Source: Peptococcaceae bacterium | GTDB lineage: Bacteria > Bacillota > Peptococcia > Peptococcales > Peptococcaceae | DNA length: 14,269 nt | Direction of reading: 5' to 3' | Assembly (NCBI GenBank): GCA_900756555.1 | Contig: CAAEKP010000171.1 | Coordinates: 1 to 14,269 of the forward strand | Program-made: the position numbers and the translations under genes | The notes under the pieces: generated by a model | What the model was told of the DNA's origin: nothing | The model's database searches: none | The model's input: only the letters and a program-made list of their open reading frames with translations | Shown here: positions 9,801-14,180 of the stretch, piece after piece | Position numbering within the stretch: the stretch's first letter is position 1 | Layout: each line of letters opens with the position of its first letter

Positions 9801-10281
9801 GAATGATAGTAGCGCCAAACAATTTTTTCCCTGTCTGGTCAATCGTTTCAGAATAATATACCCCAGGAGAACGAACCAACTGACTGACGATAACACGTTC
9901 CGCGCCATTGATTATGAAAGTCCCTTTTGTGGTCATAATAGGGAAATCACCCATGAAAACTTCCTGCTCTTTTACTTCCCCGGTTTCTTTATTAATCAAA
10001 CGAACCTTTAAGCGTAGAGGAGCTGCATAAGTGGCATCACGTTCCTTGCATTCATCTACATCATATTTTGGTTCCCCCAAACTATAATCTACAAACTCAA
10101 GGACTAAATTCCCTGTAAAATCCTGAATCGGAGAAACTTCTGAAAAAGTTTCCTTCAGACCCTCTTCCAAAAATAACTTGTAGGAATTTCGTTGAACTTC
10201 AATTAAATTAGGCATAACCATAATTTCATCAATTTTGGCGAAACTATGCCTTTCTCTTAGTGCATGTGTCGTATTGACCAA
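6832..10281 (-). CDS. rpoB: DNA-directed RNA polymerase subunit beta
   Basis: The 1149-residue beta subunit of RNA polymerase. The rifampicin-binding cluster (376-403, GSSQLSQFMDQINPLSELTH onward) keeps D385, H395 and S400, equivalent to E. coli D516, H526 and S531. Position 387 is Ile where E. coli has N518. GYNYEDA (673-679) and GDKMAGRHGNKG (827-838) are active-centre motifs, and FGGQRFGEMEVWALEAYGA marks the C-terminal region that clamps beta'. After the usual end of the core (KELQSLCLDVKIL) comes a 93-residue tail (1057-1149) with 44 Asp/Glu residues. The start is TTG at 10279-10281: the family N-terminus (RHSFAKIDEI) lies upstream of the first internal Met (M21). It has its own probable promoter and leader. 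Confidence 0.98.
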   Translation of the reverse strand: MVNTTHALRERHSFAKIDEIMVMPNLIEVQRNSYKLFLEEGLKETFSEVSPIQDFTGNLVLEFVDYSLGEPKYDVDECKERDATYAAPLRLKVRLINKETGEVKEQEVFMGDFPIMTTKGTFIINGAERVIVSQLVRSPGVYYSETIDQTGKKLFGATIIPNRGAWLEFETDSNDNLFVRIDRTRKLPATVLLRALGYSSNGQILELFDNDDRIRMTLERDHTETEGEALVEIYKRLRPGDPPTVENARTLLNSLFFDPKRYDFAKVGRYKVNKKLGLHIDPTKKTITLDDIIETVKYLLNLVKGVEGYTSDDIDHLGNRRIRCVGELLQNQFRIGLTRMERVIRERMTIQDAENVTPQGLINIRPVVAAIKEFFGSSQLSQFMDQINPLSELTHKRRLSALGPGGLSRERAGFEVRDVHPSHYGRMCPIETPEGPNIGLINTLSTYAKINEYGFIESPYRKVDKETGVVTDQIEYLTADVEDRYVVAQANSPLDEDGRFAEKKVNARHGHANVVVDSEKVDYMDVSPKQVVSIGTAMIPFLEHDDANRALMGANMQRQAVPLLKTDAPYVGTGMEYRAAYDSGVMIIAENAGTVDYVSAREIVIKRADGNKDRYKLTKFERSNQGSCINQKPLVKKGQVVEAGAILADGPSTDRGELALGRNVLIAFMNWEGYNYEDAVLLSEKLVKEDYYTSIHIEEYECDARDTKLGPEEITRDIPNVGEEVLKNLDERGIIRVGAEVRPGDILVGKVTPKGETELTAEERLLRAIFGEKAREVRDTSLRVPHGEAGIIVDVKIFSSENGDDLSPGVNQVVRCYIAQKRKISQGDKMAGRHGNKGVVSRVLPECDMPFLEDGTPVEIVLNPLGVPSRMNIGQVLEVHLGMAAKALGLHLATPVFDGASEQDILDMLQKANDASDMKYPLTGKFVVRDGRTGLPFDNPVTVGYMYYLKLAHLVDDKIHARSTGPYSLVTQQPLGGKAQFGGQRFGEMEVWALEAYGAAYTLQEILTVKSDDIVGRVKTYEAIVKGENVPEPGVPESFKVLIKELQSLCLDVKILNENDEEIEIGEDDEDIVETAKELGIELPEEKSKEEAEESGEFSNFLIETEDGELEDAEPEDDDMIEEEMDLGLDFDVNENLEDVGDFILDDEF

Positions 10282-10296
10282 TGCTCCTCACCCCTT
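10279..10296 (-). promoter_or_regulatory. Ribosome binding region and TTG start of rpoB
   Basis: On the minus strand, AAGGGGTGAGGAGCA precedes TTG. Two Shine-Dalgarno registers are possible: AAGGGG with about a 9-nt spacer, or GAGGAG with only 2 nt. The first has workable spacing and the second is too close, so the start is decided mainly by N-terminal homology. Confidence 0.6.
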
Positions 10297-10471
10297 AAAG
10301 TTTTTTAATCAACGTTTCTATTCCAAAGAGTAAAACAGCTTTACTGCTAACTCCCGGATAAACTAAGCAAAGCAAGGTACACCCTTGCCAAGAACCTATA
10401 TTGGACTACTTTTTCCATAAATAACAAATTTTATTCATCGCAAAATTCATCCATTTTATTATTAGTCATAT
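10282..10471 (-). promoter_or_regulatory. Structured 5' leader of rpoB
   Basis: About 190 nt lie between the predicted transcription start and the rpoB TTG. On the minus strand the leader can form GCAAGG-GTGTA-CCTTGC (10372-10388) and AGTAAA-GCTGT-TTTACT (10329-10345). Neither is followed by a long T-run, so these do not look like terminators. It also contains two short ATG-initiated frames without clear Shine-Dalgarno sequences (10431-10469, 12 codons; 10347-10418, 23 codons). The role is unknown; autoregulation of RNA polymerase synthesis is a possible inference. Confidence 0.5.
10347..10418 (-). other. Possible 23-codon upstream ORF in the rpoB leader
   Basis: An ATG frame reading MEKVVQYRFLARV at its start and ending SLSGS before a TAG stop. 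It has no recognisable Shine-Dalgarno (the upstream bases are AT-rich), and it covers the GCAAGG/CCTTGC hairpin. I do not recognise the peptide. It may be chance; conservation of the frame in relatives would decide. Confidence 0.2.
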
Positions 10472-10477
10472 TTTTAT

Positions 10478-10506
10478 ATGTTATCACAAATTATGTAGTT
10501 TGTAAA
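10478..10506 (-). promoter_or_regulatory. Probable extended -10 promoter of rpoBC
   Basis: Minus strand: -35 TTTACA (10501-10506), exactly 17 nt, then TAACAT (10478-10483) preceded by TGA (extended -10). It lies downstream of the rplL terminator hairpin, so rpoBC can be transcribed separately from rplJL. The predicted start is near 10471. Confidence 0.65.
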
Positions 10507-10533
10507 CCTTTTTTTAATATTTTTTCAATAACT

Positions 10534-10561
10534 GAAAAAAGCAAAGAGCACTTACTCTTTG
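10534..10561 (-). terminator. Intrinsic terminator or attenuator after rplL
   Basis: On the minus strand, CAAAGAG (10555-10561) pairs with CTCTTTG (10542-10548) around a 6-nt loop and is followed by C and six Ts (10535-10540). It starts 53 nt after the rplL stop. The 7-bp stem is modest, so partial readthrough into rpoBC is likely, as known for the rplL-rpoB junction in other bacteria. Confidence 0.7.
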
Positions 10562-10614
10562 TTTACACATCGAATAAATGCCCTTTTGATCATTCAGATT
10601 AAGATAAAGTAGAA

Positions 10615-10986
10615 TTATTTAACTTCTACGCTAGCGCCTGCATCTTCCAATTTTTTCTTAATTTCTTCAGCTTCAGCTTTTTCAATTTTTTCTTTAACAG
10701 GTTTTGGAGCGCCATCAACTACTTCTTTTGCTTCTTTCAGGCCTAAACCGGTGATTTCACGAACTACTTTGATAACAGCGATTTTGTTAGCGCCAGCAGC
10801 AGTCAGGATAACATCAAATTCGGTCTGTTCTTCAGCAGCTGGAGCAGCAGCACCACCAGCAGCAGCTACAGCTACAGGAGCAGCTGCGCTTACGCCGAAT
10901 TCTTCTTCGAAAGCTTTTACTAATTCGGATAATTCGATAACAGATAATTCTTTTACTGTATCAATGATTGTTTGAATTTTAGACAT
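10615..10986 (-). CDS. rplL: 50S ribosomal protein L7/L12
   Basis: The 123-residue stalk protein of the 50S subunit, present in several copies on L10, which recruits and activates translational GTPases such as the EF-G and EF-Tu encoded nearby. It has the three expected parts: an N-terminal dimerisation/L10-binding segment (about 1-32), an Ala/Gly/Pro-rich flexible hinge (about 33-52) and the C-terminal GTPase-contacting domain (about 55-123) with KIAVIKVVREITGLGLKEAK. The ATG at 10984-10986 has AGGAGA (10994-10999) with a 7-nt spacer. It follows rplJ by 49 nt, and a terminator hairpin lies downstream. Length and composition are normal. Confidence 0.98.
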   Translation of the reverse strand: MSKIQTIIDTVKELSVIELSELVKAFEEEFGVSAAAPVAVAAAGGAAAPAAEEQTEFDVILTAAGANKIAVIKVVREITGLGLKEAKEVVDGAPKPVKEKIEKAEAEEIKKKLEDAGASVEVK

Positions 10987-11035
10987 TGTAATCTCTCCTA
11001 TTTAATATTTATTTTATGAAACTAAGCACACATTC

Positions 11036-11527
11036 TTACGCAGTTTCCTGAGATTTGCGTACTTCTTCCAGTACGTAAGCCAGTCTCTGGATTGGAGCCT
11101 GGAAGCAGGATGCAACCTGAGCCAGTAAAACTTCTTTTGGTGGCAATTCGCCCAGGGCGATAACGCCAGCCTGATCCAGATATTCGCCTTCCAGCAGACC
11201 ACCTTTAATTTCCAGAACTTTGTTGTCCTTGGAGAATTTTGCGATAATCTGTGCTGGTGCGATTAAGTCTTCGCCGCCAAATGCAATAGCGGTTACATCT
11301 TTGAATAAAGGAGCCAGAGCTTCAGCGCCAGCTTCTTTCGCAGCAATTGTCAGCAGTGTATTTTTTACTACACGGTAATCAACACCTGCTTCTCTCAGCT
11401 GTTTTCTTAATTTTGTAGCCTGTGCTACTGTTAAACCTCTATAGTTTACAACAACAACAGTTTTAGAAGACTGGAATTTTTCTACTAATTCAGCTACAAC
11501 AACTTTTTTTCCTTCTAAACTACCCAT
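11036..11527 (-). CDS. rplJ: 50S ribosomal protein L10
   Basis: A 163-residue base of the L7/L12 stalk. It binds 23S rRNA with its N-terminal domain (SSKTVVVVNYRGLTVAQ and YRVVKNTLL) and carries L7/L12 dimers on its C-terminal helix (about 140-163). The frame extends 37 codons further upstream, but that part lies inside the L10 leader RNA. The ATG at 11525-11527 has AGGAGGT (11534-11540) with a 6-nt spacer and yields the normal N-terminus, so the longer form is rejected. It is first in the rplJ-rplL unit. In other bacteria L10, or its complex with L7/L12, binds the leader to repress its own synthesis, and the leader here fits that scheme. Confidence 0.97.
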   Translation of the reverse strand: MGSLEGKKVVVAELVEKFQSSKTVVVVNYRGLTVAQATKLRKQLREAGVDYRVVKNTLLTIAAKEAGAEALAPLFKDVTAIAFGGEDLIAPAQIIAKFSKDNKVLEIKGGLLEGEYLDQAGVIALGELPPKEVLLAQVASCFQAPIQRLAYVLEEVRKSQETA

Positions 11528-11588
11528 TTCAGCACCTCCTAACGAGTGTATTAAAATTAATACAGAACTGAAATTACTGACCGACCAT

Positions 11589-11619
11589 ATAAAAAGCCTT
11601 TGCGTAGAAACACAAAGGC
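11589..11619 (-). terminator. Intrinsic terminator within the L10 leader
   Basis: On the minus strand, GCCTTTGTG (11611-11619) pairs with CGCAAAGGC (11596-11604), 9 bp with one G-T wobble and a 6-nt loop. It is followed at once by TTTTTATA. It lies 60-odd nt before the rplJ start, the usual place for attenuation of stalk-protein synthesis. Confidence 0.85.
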
Positions 11620-11705
11620 AGAAATTGCATAGCAACAATGGCCTCGGTAGGGAATTAAGTCAAAATGACACCTACTGTCTACAGCGAAAATCTATTCAGT
11701 TAAGC
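11589..11705 (-). promoter_or_regulatory. L10 leader (autoregulatory RNA of rplJL)
   Basis: The leader carries GTAGACAGTAGG (11671-11682) and a following CCTACCGAGGC, whose GTAGG/CCTAC arms (11671-11675 with 11647-11651) form the L10-binding stem known from L10 leaders in many bacteria. Its 3' end is the terminator hairpin listed separately. The likely control is premature termination or repression when free L10 with L7/L12 binds. Recognition rests on the remembered motif, position and structure, not on a covariance-model score. Confidence 0.85.
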
Positions 11706-11711
11706 ATTCAT

Positions 11712-11740
11712 ATTATATATGTTAATCTTTTACTTGTCAA
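11712..11740 (-). promoter_or_regulatory. Perfect-consensus sigma-A promoter of rplJL
   Basis: Minus strand: TTGACA (11735-11740), 17-nt spacer, TATAAT (11712-11717), with no mismatch in either hexamer. The -35 starts 7 nt past the rplA stop. The predicted start near 11705 puts it just before the L10 leader motif. Confidence 0.9.
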
Positions 11741-11746
11741 GAAAAA

Positions 11747-12439
11747 CTATTGCAGTTTTAATGGATTGATTTTTACACCAGGGCCCATTGTTGAAGAAAC
11801 AGTTACACTCTTAATGTAGATACCTTTCTGGCTGGCTGGTTTTGCTTTAACGATTACATCAACCAAAGTTTTGAAGTTTTCTTCCAGTTTAGCCTGTTCA
11901 AAACTTGCTTTACCAATTGGTGCATGAACAATACCTGTTTTATCAACACGGTATTCAATTTTACCAGCTTTTACTTCATTAACAGCTTTTGTAACATCCA
12001 TGGTTACAGTACCTGTTTTTGGGTTTGGCATTAAACCTTTTGGCCCTAACAGACGACCGATTTTACCAACAACACCCATCATATCTGGAGTTGCAACGGC
12101 AACATCAAATCCGAACCAACCGCCCTGAATTTTTGCAACCAGTTCTTCAGCGCCAACGAAATCTGCACCAGCAGCTTCCGCTTCTTTCGCTTTTTCGCCT
12201 TTTGCAAATACTAATACAGTCTGGCTTTTACCAGTACCATTTGGCAGTACAACTGCGCCACGAATCTGCTGGTCGGACTGTCTTGGGTCAACACCCAATC
12301 TAAATGCAACTTCCACTGTTTCATCAAATTTCGCAGTAGCAGTTTTTTTCACCAGTGCAATGGCATCGCTTACTTCATACTGAGTGGCAGCTTCTACCAG
12401 TTTACTGGCTTCCACATATTTTTTACTATGTTTTGGCAT
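11747..12439 (-). CDS. rplA: 50S ribosomal protein L1
   Basis: The 230-residue protein of the mobile L1 stalk that contacts E-site tRNA, and a known translational repressor of its own operon. Recognisable segments include MPKHSKKYVEASKLV at the N-terminus, GTGKSQTVLVFAKGEKAKEA in the middle and the signature around MGVVGKIGRLLGPKGLMPNP. Length is normal. The frame is open 14 codons upstream (to 12481), but the ATG at 12437-12439 follows AGGAGG (12448-12453, 8-nt spacer) and matches the family start. Those 14 upstream codons overlap an L1-like RNA hairpin that ends 2 nt from the Shine-Dalgarno. It lies 63 nt after rplK. Confidence 0.97.
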   Translation of the reverse strand: MPKHSKKYVEASKLVEAATQYEVSDAIALVKKTATAKFDETVEVAFRLGVDPRQSDQQIRGAVVLPNGTGKSQTVLVFAKGEKAKEAEAAGADFVGAEELVAKIQGGWFGFDVAVATPDMMGVVGKIGRLLGPKGLMPNPKTGTVTMDVTKAVNEVKAGKIEYRVDKTGIVHAPIGKASFEQAKLEENFKTLVDVIVKAKPASQKGIYIKSVTVSSTMGPGVKINPLKLQ

Positions 12440-12455
12440 GTGTTTTTCCTCCTCA

Positions 12456-12481
12456 GTGGTTCTACGGAAAGTTCCTCCCAC
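12456..12481 (-). promoter_or_regulatory. Second L1-binding-like hairpin, directly before rplA
   Basis: On the minus strand this reads GTGGGA, a GGAA-CT-TTCC hairpin, then GTAGAACCAC. The outer GTGG (12478-12481) pairs with CCAC (12456-12459). It repeats the layout of the element before rplK and resembles the L1 site of 23S rRNA (GUGGGAG ... AUACCAC). It ends 2 nt from the rplA Shine-Dalgarno, where bound protein would hinder ribosome entry. Confidence 0.6.
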
Positions 12482-12502
12482 ATATTAAGCAACAGAAGAC
12501 AA

Positions 12503-12931
12503 TTAGCCTTCTACAATTTCAATACCCATACTTCTAGCAGTACCTTCAATCATAGAGATTGCAGCTTCTACGCTAGCAGCATTTAAATCTTCCATTTTTT
12601 CTTCAGCAATCGCTTTTACTTTAGAAGCTGGAACTTTTGCAACTTTTTTACGGTTTGGTTCGCCAGAAGCTCTTTCAATACCAGCAGCTTTTTTCAGTAA
12701 TACTGCAGCTGGTGGAGTTTTTGTAATGAAGCTGAAAGAACGGTCAGCGTAAACTGTAATTTCAACAGGAATAATTAAACCTGCCTGATTTTTTGTTCTT
12801 TCATTAAATTCCTTACAGAATCCCATGATATTTACACCATGCTGACCTAATGCAGGACCAACTGGTGGTGCAGGGTTCGCTTTACCAGCAGGCACTTGCA
12901 GTTTTACAAAACCAACGACTTTTTTTGCCAT
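12503..12931 (-). CDS. rplK: 50S ribosomal protein L11
   Basis: A 142-residue protein at the GTPase-associated centre of 23S rRNA. It is required for RelA-type stringent signalling and forms part of the thiostrepton site. The Pro-rich N-terminal domain NPAPPVGPALGQHGVNIMG (19-37) and the C-terminal rRNA-binding domain (about 75-142) are clear. Length is typical. The ATG at 12929-12931 has AAGGAGGT (12941-12948) with a 9-nt spacer. It is 84 nt downstream of nusG, and that spacer holds an AT-rich hairpin and the first L1-like site. It is co-transcribed with rplA. Confidence 0.98.
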   Translation of the reverse strand: MAKKVVGFVKLQVPAGKANPAPPVGPALGQHGVNIMGFCKEFNERTKNQAGLIIPVEITVYADRSFSFITKTPPAAVLLKKAAGIERASGEPNRKKVAKVPASKVKAIAEEKMEDLNAASVEAAISMIEGTARSMGIEIVEG

Positions 12932-12957
12932 TATTGGTGCACCTCCTTAAACAGAAT

Positions 12958-12984
12958 GTGGTATAACGGGGGTTTCCCTCCCAC
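12958..12984 (-). promoter_or_regulatory. L1-binding-like leader hairpin before rplK
   Basis: On the minus strand it reads GTGGGAGGGAAACCC, then CCGTTATACCAC. GTGG (12981-12984) pairs with CCAC (12958-12961) around an inner GGG-AAA-CCC hairpin. This mimics the L1-stalk target of 23S rRNA (GUGGGAGG ... AAAUACCAC) and sits 9 nt upstream of the rplK Shine-Dalgarno, the expected place for L1 feedback on rplK-rplA. Confidence 0.75.
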
Positions 12985-13011
12985 TAAAAACTAGATATGA
13001 AATCATATCTA
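12981..13011 (-). terminator. AT-rich hairpin with T-tract after nusG
   Basis: A perfect 9-bp inverted repeat, TAGATATGA/TCATATCTA (12992-13000 and 13003-13011) around 2 nt, is followed on the minus strand by GTTTTTAG. It begins 5 nt past the nusG stop. The stem is AT-rich, so at most a leaky terminator. It abuts the L1-like site. Confidence 0.45.
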
Positions 13012-13015
13012 AACT

Positions 13016-13552
13016 TTAAAAACCTACTTTTAAAACCTGGTCATATTCCAGATCAACAGGTGTTTCACGTCCACCGAACAGAGAAACCATAACTCTCACT
13101 TTACCTTTTTCGGCGTCAATCAAATCAACCCGTCCAATCATGCCGCGAAACGACTGATCCAGAATTTCAACGTTATCGCCAACTTCATAGTCTAATTCGC
13201 GTTTTGTTTCATCCAACCCCTGCTGGCGCAATAAAGTTTTCACTTCAGCTTCATGCAGAGGAACAGGTTTGGTACCAGCACCGACAAACCCCGTTACCCC
13301 TGTTGTATTACGCACAACATACCAGGAATCATCGGTCATAATCATTTCTACCAGAACGTAGCCAGGAAAAACTTTTCTCTTGTTGATTTTCACTTTGTTG
13401 TTTTTCTTTTCCTCAACGTCCTCAGTAGGAATCATAACACGGAAAATATAATCCTCCATGTTCATAGATTCAATTCGTTTTTCTAGGTTGGTTTTTACTT
13501 TATTTTCGTAACCTGAATAGGTATGTACTGCATACCAACGTTTTTCTTCCAT
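13016..13552 (-). CDS. nusG: Transcription termination/antitermination factor NusG
   Basis: A 178-residue RNA polymerase elongation factor. The NGN domain (about 1-105) starts KRWYAVHTYSGYENKV and contains KVFPGYVLVEM (60-70), which docks on the beta' clamp helices. A C-terminal KOW domain (about 123-178) starts YEVGDNVEILDQSFRGMIG and can contact S10 or Rho. Length is normal, with no inserted domain. The ATG at 13550-13552 has AGGAG (13561-13565) with an 8-nt spacer. It lies 16 nt after secE, the classic secE-nusG pair, and upstream of the L11/L1 genes. Confidence 0.98.
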   Translation of the reverse strand: MEEKRWYAVHTYSGYENKVKTNLEKRIESMNMEDYIFRVMIPTEDVEEKKNNKVKINKRKVFPGYVLVEMIMTDDSWYVVRNTTGVTGFVGAGTKPVPLHEAEVKTLLRQQGLDETKRELDYEVGDNVEILDQSFRGMIGRVDLIDAEKGKVRVMVSLFGGRETPVDLEYDQVLKVGF

Positions 13553-13568
13553 AGCTCAGGCTCCTAAC

Positions 13569-13784
13569 TTAAATTAATAAACCAAAAATCGCACCTACGA
13601 TAGAGTCAACAATCCAAATCAGAGCAGCAATAATTACCACTGTTACCAGTACAACATTTGTGTAAGTAATTAACTCTTTTTTTGTAGGCCAGTGAACCTT
13701 TTTCAATTCATTCAGAGAGGCTTTACTGGATCTTTTGGCTTTCGCAAAAAAACCAACTTTCTTTTCAGGTTGCTTTTCACTCAT
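13569..13784 (-). CDS. secE: Preprotein translocase subunit SecE
   Basis: A 71-residue single-span SecE that stabilises SecY in the SecYEG channel of the cytoplasmic membrane. Residues 1-25 are Lys-rich and cytoplasmic. The amphipathic signature ELKKVHWPTKKEL (26-38) precedes one hydrophobic segment (about 42-68, VVLVTVVIIAALIWIV onward). The short form is normal for Firmicutes; E. coli SecE has two extra spans. The ATG at 13782-13784 has a weaker AGGAT (13794-13798) at 9 nt. It lies 17 nt after rpmG and 16 nt before nusG, so translation may be partly coupled. Confidence 0.97.
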   Translation of the reverse strand: MSEKQPEKKVGFFAKAKRSSKASLNELKKVHWPTKKELITYTNVVLVTVVIIAALIWIVDSIVGAIFGLLI

Positions 13785-13801
13785 CTGGCACTCATCCTAC
13801 C

Positions 13802-13951
13802 TTACTTAGTTTCTTTGTGTAAAGTATGAGTTTTACAAAATGGGCAATATTTTTTCAACTCAACTCTATCTGGATTATTTTTTTTGTTTTTTACAGTACT
13901 GTAATTACGTCTCTTGCATTCTGTGCAAGCCAGTGTAATTCCTACGCGCAT
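13802..13951 (-). CDS. rpmG: 50S ribosomal protein L33, zinc-binding form
   Basis: A 49-residue ribosomal protein beginning MRVGITLACTECKRRNYSTV and ending KTHTLHKETK. The two CXXC pairs (C9/C12 and C36/C39) mark the zinc-binding (C+) form, of which some Firmicutes also keep a cysteine-free paralogue elsewhere. The ATG at 13949-13951 has GGAGGTG (13958-13964) with a 6-nt spacer. It is the first gene of the rpmG-secE-nusG-rplKA unit, and rpmG directly before secE is the common Firmicutes order. The predicted promoter is about 70 nt upstream of the start codon. Confidence 0.96.
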   Translation of the reverse strand: MRVGITLACTECKRRNYSTVKNKKNNPDRVELKKYCPFCKTHTLHKETK

Positions 13952-14018
13952 TCCAAACACCTCCCGAAAGAAATTCTATAAAAAAGGTCATTTTTATACC
14001 TATTTTTCACGCCTATCT

Positions 14019-14047
14019 ACTTTAACACAGCACCATAGTTTTGTCAA
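14019..14047 (-). promoter_or_regulatory. Probable promoter of rpmG-secE-nusG-rplK-rplA
   Basis: Minus strand: TTGACA (14042-14047), 17-nt spacer, TAAAGT (14019-14024) preceded by TGT (extended -10). The predicted start is near 14012, giving a leader of about 60 nt. It is only about 17 bp from a plus-strand promoter-like element serving the flanking transposase-like gene. Confidence 0.75.
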
Positions 14048-14063
14048 TAAAAAAATCGCATTA

Positions 14064-14090
14064 TTTTCAAATGGCTACTAGTGCTACAAT
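14064..14090 (+). promoter_or_regulatory. Possible plus-strand promoter for the transposase-like gene
   Basis: TGC-TACAAT (14082-14090) is a good extended -10. The best -35 match, TTTTCA (14064-14069), is weak with a 15-nt spacer. It points toward the ORF at 14181 and is divergent from the rpmG promoter. It may lie inside or just outside the IS end. Confidence 0.4.
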
Positions 14091-14118
14091 AGATGTGAGA
14101 CAAAAAAGAATAGAAAAA

Positions 14119-14180
14119 AGCGATTGAATCCAGTAGAATGTAATCACCACAAAAACAAAGCTAAAGGAGCGTCAATCGCT
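14119..14180 (+). repeat. 9-bp inverted repeat enclosing the Shine-Dalgarno of the transposase-like gene
   Basis: AGCGATTGA (14119-14127) and TCAATCGCT (14172-14180) are perfect complements. The right arm ends one base before the ATG, and AAGGAG (14164-14169) lies in the enclosed loop. Folded in mRNA, the arm would place a stem against the start codon and could limit translation. Confidence 0.6.

Noticed and set aside
10431..10469. 12-codon ATG frame at the start of the rpoB leader
   Set aside because: It would start about 2 nt from the predicted transcript 5' end with no Shine-Dalgarno; the AT-rich sequence makes short frames common by chance.
11528..11638. 37-codon N-terminal extension of L10
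   Set aside because: It translates the L10 leader RNA and its terminator; the ATG at 11525-11527 has a proper Shine-Dalgarno and gives the normal protein.
12440..12481. 14-codon N-terminal extension of L1
   Set aside because: It is the coding shadow of the L1-like hairpin and the AGGAGG before the true ATG.
13981..14010. Possible hairpin (AGGT ... ACCT) in the rpmG leader
   Set aside because: Only 4 bp with a 9-nt AT loop; too weak to call a terminator or regulatory element.
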